Shown: positions 18,839 through 28,572 of the stretch, in pieces | Layout: each line of letters starts with the position of its first letter | How positions within the stretch are numbered: the first letter of the stretch is position 1 | NCBI GenBank assembly: GCA_026418315.1 | Contig: JAOABO010000002.1 | Location: forward strand, 1-39,181 | From: Bacteroidia bacterium | GTDB taxonomy: Bacteria; Bacteroidota; Bacteroidia; B-17B0; Aurantibacillaceae | Length of the DNA: 39,181 bases | Direction: 5' to 3' | Position numbers and translations under genes: made by a program | Notes under the pieces: model-generated | The model's input: the letters and a program-made list of their open reading frames with translations, nothing else | Databases searched by the model: none | What the model was told of the DNA's origin: nothing

Positions 18839-19789
18839 ATGAAAAAACTATTACCTCTTTTTGCAACTCTTTGTGCTACGTTTATCAATGCACAAACTAC
18901 TTCATTTACACTCACTTATAACTTTGCACAGGTTAGCAGCACCACAACTCCCTGCACCGGAACAGTAGACCCCACTCCCCCCCCTACTGCTACGGGCTTA
19001 ACCAGTGGCTCTTTCACAGCGGTAGGTACTAATACTTGCCCATCTACTTCAGGATACTTTTCCTTTGCAGGATGGGGACTTGGTGCTACCAATGGAGACG
19101 ATAACAATTTTACAGGTAATATTGATTTATTAAAATACTATAACATTACTATTACTCCACAAACCAATTATGAATTAGCCATTGATTCTATTAACTTTAA
19201 AGCATTAAGATCAGGCACCGGCCCTCGTTTTTGGGCTGTTCGTTCAAACATTAACGGATATGCGTCTAATTTAACCGCTAGTTCAAGTAATACTAATATT
19301 TCTGTAACCGTTAATAATGAATTCAAATGGACAACAGATACTTATACTACTTCAACCATTCAATCTGGACTAAAAGTAACACTTGGAGCACCTACTTTTA
19401 CACAACTTACTGCTCCTGTAAGTTTCAGATGGTATGCGTGGAATGCCGAAAGCACAGCAGGTACCTTTAGAATCGATGATGTCAATATTTACGGATCTGC
19501 AACCCTTGCTACCGGAATGACAAAAATTTCTCACAATATCAACGCTCACTTTGTATTATCACCTAATCCTGCTACAAGTAGCATTGTATATTTAACCCCA
19601 CAAAATATTAAAGAAATCAACTTCATTGAAATTATTGATGCTTTAGGCAATACTATTTACAAAAATAACAAAGTGGATGTAACCGGAAAAATAGAACTCA
19701 ACCTGGATAATATTCCTGCCGGCATGTATTTTGTTAGATTAGGAAGCGCAAAAGATTTTTATTTAGAAAAATTGGTTATCAAAAAATAA
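18839..19789 (+). CDS. Secreted protein with T9SS type A C-terminal sorting domain
   Basis: Signal peptide MKKLLPLFATLCATFINAQ; C-terminus 'FVLSPNPATSSIVYLTPQ...IEIIDALGNTIYKNN...NIPAGMYFVRLGSAKDFYLEKLVIKK'. Confidence 0.85.
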   Translation: MKKLLPLFATLCATFINAQTTSFTLTYNFAQVSSTTTPCTGTVDPTPPPTATGLTSGSFTAVGTNTCPSTSGYFSFAGWGLGATNGDDNNFTGNIDLLKYYNITITPQTNYELAIDSINFKALRSGTGPRFWAVRSNINGYASNLTASSSNTNISVTVNNEFKWTTDTYTTSTIQSGLKVTLGAPTFTQLTAPVSFRWYAWNAESTAGTFRIDDVNIYGSATLATGMTKISHNINAHFVLSPNPATSSIVYLTPQNIKEINFIEIIDALGNTIYKNNKVDVTGKIELNLDNIPAGMYFVRLGSAKDFYLEKLVIKK

Positions 19790-19812
19790 ATCAATTTTTG
19801 AGATATTTTAAT

Positions 19813-19846
19813 AAAAGGTCTCTTGCTATCAACAAGAGACCTTTTT
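19813..19846 (+). terminator. Rho-independent terminator after the T9SS cargo gene
   Basis: AAAAGGTCTCTTG-CTATCAA-CAAGAGACCTTTTT stem-loop with T tract. Confidence 0.85.
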
Positions 19847-19853
19847 ACTTTTG
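19846..19853 (+). promoter_or_regulatory. Bacteroidota -7 type promoter element TACTTTTG, abutting the terminator
   Basis: TTTTTACTTTTGTGCCTTATG; exact TAnnTTTG 6 nt before the ATG at 19860. Confidence 0.6.
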
Positions 19854-19859
19854 TGCCTT

Positions 19860-21473
19860 ATGATAAAAAAAATATACATCGTAGCATCTTTACTGGCTAT
19901 TGCCATACTTGCCTTACTAAGCATTCAAATATATTCCATTTATGAGGATTATTTGATTAAACAAGAAAAATTTTCACATCAGGTACAACTAGCATTAAGT
20001 AATGTATCCAAAAAATCAGATAAATTTATTTCAGGTAACTTTATTGTAAAAAAAATTAATTACCGTTCTCAAGGCGTAACCATACAAAACAAAGACCAAA
20101 ATAACAATGATGATTACAGAATACGATTATTTGAAGAACTAAGTACTGACTCCAATGGTTTCATTTCTTCAAAATACATTCACAAGGAAATCCCCTTTGA
20201 TTCTTTTCATATCAAAAAAACATTATTCAAATCTGTTTTACCCGTTAGCTTGAACTCAACTATTATTCCTCAGGAAAAACAAAAAATTAAAAGCGCTTAT
20301 CCTGAAATGATAAAAAGCACGAATGAAAAAATTAATGACATTTTTGACGAATCTATCAGCATTAACATTTACAATAACTTCACTCCAAAAATTGATACAT
20401 CAAAAATCAACTCTTTATTAAAACAAGAATTATTAAGCAATGGCATTAAAGCATCTTATTGCTTTGAGCTGAAAAGCACACTGCCCTACATGAATCTGAA
20501 CAAACAAAGTATTACCGACAACTTTCCCGTAGTCAATGAAACAGAAGATAATATAGAATATAGCATCAACCTTTTACCCTCCAACATTTTTGTAAATCCC
20601 ACCTATTTAATTGTCAAATTTCCTCATCAAAAAAGATACATTATCAGAGAAATGCTTACTTTACTTATTATTTCCACCATTATCATTATTATTTTAGTGA
20701 GTTCTTATATTTATTTTCTTTCTACCATTTTTCAGCAAAAAAAATTATCCGACATAAAAAATGACTTTGTAAACAATATGACCCACGAACTAAAAACACC
20801 CATTTCAACTCTTAACCTTGGTATACAGTTTTTCAGTGATAAAAGCATACAAAAAACGCCTGAATCTGAAGAAAGAACGCTCAAAATAATGGCTAATGAA
20901 GTAAAAAGATTACATCAATTAGTAGAAAGCATTCTTACTGCTGCTACTCTTGAAAAAGCAGAAATTAAAATAAAATTTTCTAAAGAAAATATTCATCAGA
21001 TATTAAATGAACTTGTACAAAATACCCGACTTGTATTAGAAAACAAATATACCAATGCTTTTATTCATACAAATTTAAATGCTCAAAACCCATGTGCTGA
21101 AATAGACAAAACACATTTTATCAATGTCCTTAATAACCTTATAGATAATGCCATCAAATACTGCAACCAACCACCCGAAATTATTATTACTACAAAGAAT
21201 AATGATAAGGGAATTTTTATCAGTATAAAAGACAATGGAATTGGTATTCCTAAAGAACATCAGAAAAAAATATTTGAAAAATTTTACAGAGTGCCCACCG
21301 GAAATACACATAATGTAAAAGGATTTGGACTAGGTTTATTTTACGTAAAAAAAATTATTGAACTACATCAAGGACAAATATCCCTAAAAAGTGAACCCGA
21401 TAAGGGTAGTGAGTTTACCATTTTCATCCCATATAACCAAAGAATTAGCGAAAATAATACAAACAATTGTTAA
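19860..21473 (+). CDS. Membrane sensor histidine kinase
   Basis: H-box 'FVNNMTHELKTPISTLNLG', N-box 'NVLNNLIDNAIKYCN', 'DNGIGIPKEHQKKIFEKFYR', 'GFGLGLFYVKKIIELHQG'; two TM helices. ATG at 19860 preferred over TTG at 19851. Confidence 0.93.
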   Translation: MIKKIYIVASLLAIAILALLSIQIYSIYEDYLIKQEKFSHQVQLALSNVSKKSDKFISGNFIVKKINYRSQGVTIQNKDQNNNDDYRIRLFEELSTDSNGFISSKYIHKEIPFDSFHIKKTLFKSVLPVSLNSTIIPQEKQKIKSAYPEMIKSTNEKINDIFDESISINIYNNFTPKIDTSKINSLLKQELLSNGIKASYCFELKSTLPYMNLNKQSITDNFPVVNETEDNIEYSINLLPSNIFVNPTYLIVKFPHQKRYIIREMLTLLIISTIIIIILVSSYIYFLSTIFQQKKLSDIKNDFVNNMTHELKTPISTLNLGIQFFSDKSIQKTPESEERTLKIMANEVKRLHQLVESILTAATLEKAEIKIKFSKENIHQILNELVQNTRLVLENKYTNAFIHTNLNAQNPCAEIDKTHFINVLNNLIDNAIKYCNQPPEIIITTKNNDKGIFISIKDNGIGIPKEHQKKIFEKFYRVPTGNTHNVKGFGLGLFYVKKIIELHQGQISLKSEPDKGSEFTIFIPYNQRISENNTNNC

Positions 21474-21527
21474 AAAATTTGCTCTACTGTTTATTTATTT
21501 CTTATCTTTAACAACAAAAATTAAGCT

Positions 21528-22244
21528 ATGAACGATACCAAAAGTGCAAAAATCAGAGTTTTACTTGCAGAAGATGATGAAAACCTCTCTTTCATGCTTG
21601 AACAATACCTCAATCAAAAAGGTTTTGAAGTTGTAGTTAAATCTAATGGAGAAGAAGCTTTTAATATATTTTGCAAAAGACCTTTTGACCTTCTTATTTT
21701 AGATGTCATGATGCCAAAATTAGACGGCTTTAATTTAGCCCGCCAAATTCGTCAAATCAATTCTGATATTCCTATTATTTTCCTGACAGCAAAAGGCAGT
21801 AAAGAAGATACATTAGAAGGGTTCAATGTAGGTGCCGATGACTATATTACCAAGCCCTTCTCAATGGATGAACTAATCGCTCGTATTAATGCTATTTTAA
21901 AAAGAACCAATGTTTACAAAGCCATAGAATCAGACCAAAAAGTTTTTGAAATTGGCGACTATACTTTTAATTATGAAGAAAAAACATTGATACACAATCC
22001 ATCTAAAAGTCAAGACCGCCTTACTACCAAAGAATCAGAGCTCTTAAGATTATTTGCTATCCACAAAAACGACTTATTAGACCGCTCTTTTGCTTTGAAA
22101 TCAATTTGGGGTGATGATAATTATTATAATAGCAGAAGTATGGACGTATATATTGCTAAGCTTAGAAAATATCTCAGCAAAGACCCTAATATCAGTATTG
22201 TCAATGTACACGGAAAAGGTTTTAAATTATTTGTGAAGGAATAA
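21528..22244 (+). CDS. OmpR/PhoB family response regulator
   Basis: 'LLAEDDENLSFMLEQYL', 'LLILDVMMPKLDG', 'FLTAKGSKEDTLEGFNVGADDYITKPF', winged-helix C-terminus. Confidence 0.95.
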   Translation: MNDTKSAKIRVLLAEDDENLSFMLEQYLNQKGFEVVVKSNGEEAFNIFCKRPFDLLILDVMMPKLDGFNLARQIRQINSDIPIIFLTAKGSKEDTLEGFNVGADDYITKPFSMDELIARINAILKRTNVYKAIESDQKVFEIGDYTFNYEEKTLIHNPSKSQDRLTTKESELLRLFAIHKNDLLDRSFALKSIWGDDNYYNSRSMDVYIAKLRKYLSKDPNISIVNVHGKGFKLFVKE

Positions 22245-22246
22245 AT

Positions 22247-23302
22247 TTAAAACAAACTGCCTTGAATTAAATCTCCTGACTTTTGACCATTGAATAAGGT
22301 ACAATTATGTTCAAACAGATATTCGTCCCGGAAGTATTTTTGATAGCAAACCCTAAATAATTGATGGATAGCACTGGCAATATTGCCATCACCACTAAAT
22401 CGTTTACCTGTTCTGTTATCTGATAAATTTCCGTTATGACAAGAGCGTATCAATGACAGGACTTTGTCTTTTTTATCTGGAAAATTTCTCTCTAACCAAC
22501 TTACAAAAACCGGTTCTACATTATCATTTAATCGCACAATAGTCATTCCTGCAAATCGGGCTCCATTTTCAGAAGATAGTTTTAGTACAGCAGGTATCTC
22601 TTTATCGTTCAAACCCGGTATAATGGGCGCTACCATCACTCCGCAAGGTATATTATGTTCGGCTAATATTTTTAATGCTTTGAATCTGTTAGAATAAGTA
22701 GATGTTCGGGGCTCTAATACCATTCTCATCTTTTCATCTACACCGGTTATAGAAATCATCACTTTTACCAAATTATATGCTGAAAGAGAAATTAACAAGT
22801 CCAAATCTCTTACCACCAAAGCATTTTTAGTAATGATGGAAACAGGGTGTTTAAAGTCCAGACACACTTGTAGCAAAGAACGTGTTATCTGATATTGTTT
22901 TTCAATAGGTTGATAACAATCCGTATTTCCTGAAATAACAATGGGGCTTACTACTCTATTAGGTTTTCTTAATTCTTTATCTAAAATTTCTGCTGCGTTT
23001 TTTTTAACCAAAATAACACTTTCAAAATCAATGCCCGCATTATATCCCCAATATTCATGCGTAGGCCGGGCATAACAATAAGCACATCCATGCTCACAGC
23101 CCTGATAAGGATTCATTGAATACATAAAAGACAAGTCCATGCTCTTTACCTCATTGATAATAGTTTTTGGAAAAACTTCAATAACTTTTGTTTCCACACG
23201 CTCTTTCTCTTCAAATTCATCTATTGCCCACAAAATTTCTTTTTGAAATTTTTCTTTCAAAAACTTGTTATCAGGGCTATTTACAGACGCTCTGCCTTTC
23301 AT
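22247..23302 (-). CDS. PA0069-family radical SAM protein
   Basis: 'SMNPYQGCEHGCAYCYARPTHEYWGYNAGIDFESVILVKKNA' (CxxxCxxC) and family-typical C-terminus. Confidence 0.88.
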   Translation of the reverse strand: MKGRASVNSPDNKFLKEKFQKEILWAIDEFEEKERVETKVIEVFPKTIINEVKSMDLSFMYSMNPYQGCEHGCAYCYARPTHEYWGYNAGIDFESVILVKKNAAEILDKELRKPNRVVSPIVISGNTDCYQPIEKQYQITRSLLQVCLDFKHPVSIITKNALVVRDLDLLISLSAYNLVKVMISITGVDEKMRMVLEPRTSTYSNRFKALKILAEHNIPCGVMVAPIIPGLNDKEIPAVLKLSSENGARFAGMTIVRLNDNVEPVFVSWLERNFPDKKDKVLSLIRSCHNGNLSDNRTGKRFSGDGNIASAIHQLFRVCYQKYFRDEYLFEHNCTLFNGQKSGDLIQGSLF

Positions 23303-23433
23303 AAAATTGAAATAGAAATTAATTTCCTAAATGCAATATTAGTAAAAAACGGCTGCATTTTAATAATACATTCTCTATGAACAACATTATTGCAAGAGCA
23401 AAAACTTTTATAGTAATTTGCAAAAAATTTTTT

Positions 23434-24627
23434 ATGCCAAATATTTCAGAAAAATCCATACAAATGCCCGCTTCCCCTATTAGAAAATTAGTACCTTATG
23501 CAGAAGCAGCAAAAAAGAAAGGAATAAAAATTTACCACCTCAATATTGGACAACCTGATTTACCTACACCTCCCATCTTTTTTGAAGGCATCAAAAAAGC
23601 CAATATTACGATATTAGAATACACTCATAGTGCAGGATATGAAAGTTATAGAAAAAAACTATCTGAATACTACAAAAGATACAACATACTTGTAGATTAT
23701 TCTGATATTATTGTTACTGTAGGTGGTAGTGAAGCCATTGAAATTGCCTTAATGACCTGCTTTAATCCTGGTGATGAAATTATAATACCCGAACCATTTT
23801 ATGCTAACTACATTGGTTTTTCAAGAGCAGCAGATGTGGTTATTAAACCAATTAAAAGTGTTATTGACAACGGATTTGCCCTACCACCCATATCAGAGTT
23901 TGAAAAAGTGATTACTACCAAAACCAAGGGAATCATGATTTGTAATCCGGGTAATCCTACCGGTTATCTTTATACTCGCGAAGAATTGGAAGCATTAAAA
24001 GAACTTGCCTTAAAATACAATTTATTTTTATTAAGCGATGAAGTATATCGTGAATTTTGTTATGATGGCAAACCATACAATTCTGTTATGCACTTACAAG
24101 GTGCAGATGAACATATTGTGATGTTGGATTCTATATCCAAACGTTACAGTGCTTGTGGTGCAAGAATTGGAGCACTGGTTAGCAAAAACAAAATACTGAT
24201 GGCCGCTGCTCTCAAATTTGCACAGGCCAGATTAAGCCCCCCTACCTTCGGACAAATAGGTGCAGAAGCTGCTTTATCTTTAGGAAAAGAATACTTTGAT
24301 GAAGTAGTGAATGAATATACTCAAAGAAGAAATTTTGTTGTCAATGAATTAAATAAAATACCGGGTGTAAAATGCCCTATGCCGGGTGGTGCATTTTATT
24401 GTATTGCTGAACTACCTATTGATGACTCTGATAAATTTTGTCAGTGGCTATTGGAACATTTTAACTATCATAATCAAACCGTGATGCTTGCACCTGCTAC
24501 TGGTTTTTATTCAACCCCAGGTTCCGGCAAAAAAGAAGTAAGAATTGCCTACGTTTTGAAACAAGATGATTTGTCAAAAGCAATAGAGTGCTTGAAGGTT
24601 GCTTTAGATGAATATAATAAAAAGTAA
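23434..24627 (+). CDS. PLP-dependent class I/II aminotransferase
   Basis: 'HLNIGQPDLPTPP', 'CNPGNPTGYLYTREEL', 'LLSDEVYREFCYDG', 'LDSISKRYSACGARIGALV'. Start at MPNISEK preferred over the track start at 23377. Confidence 0.93.
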   Translation: MPNISEKSIQMPASPIRKLVPYAEAAKKKGIKIYHLNIGQPDLPTPPIFFEGIKKANITILEYTHSAGYESYRKKLSEYYKRYNILVDYSDIIVTVGGSEAIEIALMTCFNPGDEIIIPEPFYANYIGFSRAADVVIKPIKSVIDNGFALPPISEFEKVITTKTKGIMICNPGNPTGYLYTREELEALKELALKYNLFLLSDEVYREFCYDGKPYNSVMHLQGADEHIVMLDSISKRYSACGARIGALVSKNKILMAAALKFAQARLSPPTFGQIGAEAALSLGKEYFDEVVNEYTQRRNFVVNELNKIPGVKCPMPGGAFYCIAELPIDDSDKFCQWLLEHFNYHNQTVMLAPATGFYSTPGSGKKEVRIAYVLKQDDLSKAIECLKVALDEYNKK

Positions 24628-24641
24628 TTTTTTATTTTCAA

Positions 24642-25808
24642 TCAATAATACATTGCTATTTCTCTAAAGAATTTCCACCAATTTACCTTACCCTGTTTTT
24701 TTCCTAATCTAACGATAACTAATTTTTTTTCAGGATATACATAAATATATTGCCCTAAAAAACCATCTGCCAAAAAATCTTTTCCTGGTGTAGGCAACCA
24801 CCATTGATATTGATAATAACTTACACTACCCTCTGTGGTATCTATTTTAGTTGATTCTGTTACCCAATTAGCAGATACTATTCTATTACCATTCCATTCA
24901 CCTTGATGAAGATACAACCGCCCTATTTTGGCAAAATCTCTTGCTCTTGCATTCAAACAACAAAATGCTTTTTCCATTCCATTCTTTCGTTGGTCAATGC
25001 TCCACGATGCATCATATTCCATTCCAAGAGGTATCCATATTTTTTCTTGTAAATACTCTGTAATGGTTTTCTCTTTTAATGCCCTCTCAAGCACCATTGC
25101 AAGTAATTGCGTATTGCCGCTTGCATATTCAAATTTTTTACCTGGCTCATGTTTTAATTGCATTTTAAGTACTTTTTTTCTTAAATTTTTACCATAATAA
25201 AATGCAGCAGCATCACCAAATGGATTAAAATAATTCTCTTTAAATTTTATTCCTGAAGTCATTTGTAACAAATGCCGGATGGTTACTTTCTCAAATCCAT
25301 TTTTTTTTAGTTCGGGAATATAGTTGGTAATTGGTTCATTCACAGATTGGATTAAGTGCTCATCAATAGCACAGCCCACCAAAATTGAAACAACAGATTT
25401 TGCCATTGAAAATGATGGAACTATATTATCTTCATTATATCCCCAAAAATACTGTTCATATTGTATAGTATCATTATGAATAATTAAAAAAGCAACTGTT
25501 TTATTATCTTGTAAAAATGTTTCAAAATGTTCTCCACTTACCTTCAATGGATATTTTCCATGTGCACTTCTACTAAATAAAAACTTTTTAGATCCTGCTT
25601 GTAATTCTCGTTTTGGAAAAATTTTGTAATCATGAATATCCGCAAAATTATACACTATCATTCTTGATACCTGACAAGCTGATAAACAGACATATAATAA
25701 AATAATAAGCACCCACCTCACACCATAATGTCCTTGAACGTATTGTTTCAATTTTATTGTCTTTAAATGACTTTTTTGAATATAAAAAATTGCATCTATA
25801 TTTTTCAA
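24642..25808 (-). CDS. Serine hydrolase, class C beta-lactamase-like lipoprotein
   Basis: 'SFSMAKSVVSILVG' (SxxK), 'FEYASGNTQLLAMVLE' (YxS/N), 'IRHLLQMTSGI', LSAC lipobox. Exact start uncertain. Confidence 0.88.
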   Translation of the reverse strand: MKNIDAIFYIQKSHLKTIKLKQYVQGHYGVRWVLIILLYVCLSACQVSRMIVYNFADIHDYKIFPKRELQAGSKKFLFSRSAHGKYPLKVSGEHFETFLQDNKTVAFLIIHNDTIQYEQYFWGYNEDNIVPSFSMAKSVVSILVGCAIDEHLIQSVNEPITNYIPELKKNGFEKVTIRHLLQMTSGIKFKENYFNPFGDAAAFYYGKNLRKKVLKMQLKHEPGKKFEYASGNTQLLAMVLERALKEKTITEYLQEKIWIPLGMEYDASWSIDQRKNGMEKAFCCLNARARDFAKIGRLYLHQGEWNGNRIVSANWVTESTKIDTTEGSVSYYQYQWWLPTPGKDFLADGFLGQYIYVYPEKKLVIVRLGKKQGKVNWWKFFREIAMYY

Positions 25809-25858
25809 ACTACTTAAATTTCTTGTTCATTTAATAAATGACTTACATTTAAAGACAA

Positions 25859-25866
25859 CAAATGTA
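25859..25866 (-). promoter_or_regulatory. Bacteroidota -7 type promoter element TACATTTG
   Basis: Exact TAnnTTTG on minus strand upstream of the serine hydrolase. Confidence 0.5.
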
Positions 25867-25958
25867 CATTTTCAATTCTATTTTTGAAAGAAGAAATATT
25901 TTTATCTCATTAAATATCTTTTCTATCTCATAATATTGAAATTACATCCAATAATTAC

Positions 25959-25966
25959 TACATTTG
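25959..25966 (+). promoter_or_regulatory. Bacteroidota -7 type promoter element TACATTTG
   Basis: Exact TAnnTTTG upstream of 26003. Confidence 0.5.
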
Positions 25967-26002
25967 CAACAAATTATCGTAAAAAATTAAAAACATGAAA
26001 AT

Positions 26003-26407
26003 ATGAAAAAAGACGATGTGTTTACCTATGAATTTCAATTTTCACAAAAGGATGTGGAAGAGTTTGCAAGAGTTACAGGTGATAATAATCCTGTTCACTT
26101 AGATGCCGAATATGCTGCTAAAACTATGTTTAAAAGACCTATTATGCACGGCATGTTAGGTGCATCATTGTTCAGCAAGGTATTTGGCACTTTATTTCCC
26201 GGCGAAGGGACTATTTACCTGAAGCAATCATTGAATTTTCTAAAACCCATGTATGTGGACACACCTTACATTGCAGAATTTACAGTAAAAGAAATTATAT
26301 CCGACAAAAACAGGGCTATTGTAGAAACCTTAATCAAAGACAAAGCAAGTGGAAATGTTTGCACATCAGGCGAAGCAACTATTATGAATGTCAATAAAAT
26401 TAAATAA
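26003..26407 (+). CDS. phaJ: MaoC-like (R)-specific enoyl-CoA hydratase (PhaJ-like)
   Basis: Hydratase-2 motif 'FARVTGDNNPVHLDAEYA', 'RPIMHGMLGASLFS'. Confidence 0.85.
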   Translation: MKKDDVFTYEFQFSQKDVEEFARVTGDNNPVHLDAEYAAKTMFKRPIMHGMLGASLFSKVFGTLFPGEGTIYLKQSLNFLKPMYVDTPYIAEFTVKEIISDKNRAIVETLIKDKASGNVCTSGEATIMNVNKIK

Positions 26408-26433
26408 CATCACTAACCCAAAAACCTAAATCT

Positions 26434-27171
26434 ATGAAAGGAAGAATTGCATTAGTGACTGGTGCTACCGGCGGATTAGGCACCGCTATGTGTAAAAAAT
26501 TGTATCAGGATGGATACAAAGTAGTAGGCAATTATCATACCAAAGAAAAAGCGGAGAAATGGATGCAGCAAATGAAAAGCGAAGGATATGATATTCCGTT
26601 GTTTCATGGTGATGTCAGTGATTTTAATTCCGCTAAGGCAATGATTGAACAAATTGAAAAAGAAATTGGGCACATTGATGTACTCGTTAATAATGCCGGC
26701 ATAACAAGAGACACTCGTTTGATTAAAATGACCTATGAACAGTGGGATGCAGTAATTAAAACCAATCTTTACAGCGTGTTCAACTGTACCCGAAATGTCA
26801 TTGAAAAAATGATTGAAAGAAAATTTGGAAGAATCATCAATATTTCATCTGTAAATGGGCAAAGAGGCCAAATTGGCCAATGTAATTACAGTGCGGCCAA
26901 AGCCGGTATGCATGGCTTTACAAAATCTTTGGCATTAGAAGTAGCCAAGTTCGGAATTACTGTCAATACCATATCACCCGGCTATGTAGGCACCGACATG
27001 GTAATGGCCGTAAGAGAGGATATTTTAGCAAAAATCATTGAACAAATTCCTGTTGGAAGATTAGGCGGTACACAAGAAATCGCATTTTTGGTCAGCTTCC
27101 TGGCCAGTGACGAAGCCAGTTTTATTACTGGTGCCAATTACAGCATCAATGGCGGACAACATATGTACTGA
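26434..27171 (+). CDS. phaB: 3-oxoacyl/acetoacetyl-CoA reductase (PhaB-like SDR)
   Basis: 'ALVTGATGGLGTAMC', 'VLVNNAGITRD', 'YSAAKAGMHGFTKSLALE', 'NTISPGYVGTDMVMAVREDI'. Confidence 0.85.
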   Translation: MKGRIALVTGATGGLGTAMCKKLYQDGYKVVGNYHTKEKAEKWMQQMKSEGYDIPLFHGDVSDFNSAKAMIEQIEKEIGHIDVLVNNAGITRDTRLIKMTYEQWDAVIKTNLYSVFNCTRNVIEKMIERKFGRIINISSVNGQRGQIGQCNYSAAKAGMHGFTKSLALEVAKFGITVNTISPGYVGTDMVMAVREDILAKIIEQIPVGRLGGTQEIAFLVSFLASDEASFITGANYSINGGQHMY

Positions 27172-27198
27172 TACTTGTATCATTTAATATCTAATATC

Positions 27199-27228
27199 CA
27201 AAGGGGAAAAATTTTTTCCCCTTTTTTA
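27199..27228 (+). terminator. Rho-independent terminator after phaB-like gene
   Basis: AAAGGGGAAAAATTTTTTCCCCTTTTTT inverted repeat with T tract. Confidence 0.8.
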
Positions 27229-27258
27229 TTTTTTGCTAATTAGACCCTGTCATTTTTT

Positions 27259-28503
27259 ATGAATAACAACTCTAAAAAAAATATCTGGATTATCAATGAA
27301 TATGCCGGAAGCCCTTATCACGGAATGGAATACAGACATTATTATTTGTCCAAAGAACTTATCCAGCTTGGCTATCATGTTACAATTATTTCTGCCTCCT
27401 ACTCTCATTTGTTCAAACAACCACCCAAAATAAAAAACAGATTTACACTTGAAACCATTGAAGGTATCCACTATTTATGGATAAAAGTTCCCTCCTACTC
27501 TTCTTCTCATTCAAAAAAGCGTGTATTAAAATGGTTAATATACACTATTTCTTTGTTTTTTCTACCTCTCAAAAAACTGTCAAAGCCCGACTATATCATT
27601 GTATCACCTATGCAAACCATGCCCATTTATCCTGCATTAAGATGGGCAAAAAGAATGGGCAGCAAACTGATATTTGAAGTAAAAGATATATGGCCATTGT
27701 CCATACAGGAATTAGGTGGCTATTCCGCCTCACACCCCTTCATTAAGTGGCTGAAGTATTTTGAAAAAATGGCTATTGAAAAAAGCGATGCCATTGTATC
27801 TGTATTAGCTAATTATGGCCAGTACTTACAAGGCGAAGGATACAATAAACATTTTTATTACATCCCTAATGGAGTAGACACTTCAGAAACAACAACTTCT
27901 GAACCTCTTGATAAAGAAATCAAAAAGCAAATTCCTTCTGGTAAATTCATCGTAGCTTATACAGGCACCCTGGGTAGAGCGAACGCATTGAATTATTTAA
28001 TAGATGCCGCAAAAATACTGCAGAATTATCAAGATATTTATTTCTTAATTGTAGGAAACGGGAGTGAAAAAGAAAAATTAAAATCTCTTGCAAAAAATCT
28101 GAACAATCTGTTATTTTTACCTTCCATTCCAAAAAAACAAATTCAAAGTTTATTACAGCAAATCAATGTGTGTTATATCGGATTAGAAAATAAACATATA
28201 TTCCAATACGGCATTTCTCCAAACAAACTATTTGACTATATGCTTTCTGAAAAGCCCATCATTTGTGCTATTAATTCCCCTAATAATCCAGTAGAACAAG
28301 CACAGTGTGGTATTTCTATTCTCTCTCCCTCCGCACAAACCATTGCCGAATCCATACTGCAATTGTACCATACACCTTCCAATATCATCAACGAAATGGG
28401 AAAAAGAGGCAAACAATTCGTAATAGAAAACCATAATTTTCACTCATTAGCTACGAAATACCACCAATTATTTTCGTCATTTTCGAAAATCCCAAAATTG
28501 TAA
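27259..28503 (+). CDS. Glycosyltransferase family 4 (WbuB-like)
   Basis: 'WIINEYAGSPYHGMEYRHYYLSKELIQLGYHVTII', 'EVKDIWPLSIQELGG', 'YIPNGVDTSE', 'VAYTGTLGRANALNYLIDAAKIL'. Confidence 0.9.
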   Translation: MNNNSKKNIWIINEYAGSPYHGMEYRHYYLSKELIQLGYHVTIISASYSHLFKQPPKIKNRFTLETIEGIHYLWIKVPSYSSSHSKKRVLKWLIYTISLFFLPLKKLSKPDYIIVSPMQTMPIYPALRWAKRMGSKLIFEVKDIWPLSIQELGGYSASHPFIKWLKYFEKMAIEKSDAIVSVLANYGQYLQGEGYNKHFYYIPNGVDTSETTTSEPLDKEIKKQIPSGKFIVAYTGTLGRANALNYLIDAAKILQNYQDIYFLIVGNGSEKEKLKSLAKNLNNLLFLPSIPKKQIQSLLQQINVCYIGLENKHIFQYGISPNKLFDYMLSEKPIICAINSPNNPVEQAQCGISILSPSAQTIAESILQLYHTPSNIINEMGKRGKQFVIENHNFHSLATKYHQLFSSFSKIPKL

Positions 28504-28542
28504 ATCTGATTATCATCATTTTTTAGTTCATTAATTAATACT

Positions 28543-28550
28543 TACCTTTG
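28543..28550 (+). promoter_or_regulatory. Bacteroidota -7 type promoter element TACCTTTG
   Basis: Exact TAnnTTTG upstream of 28573. Confidence 0.5.
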
Positions 28551-28572
28551 AACGGCTTAATTATTAAGAGTT

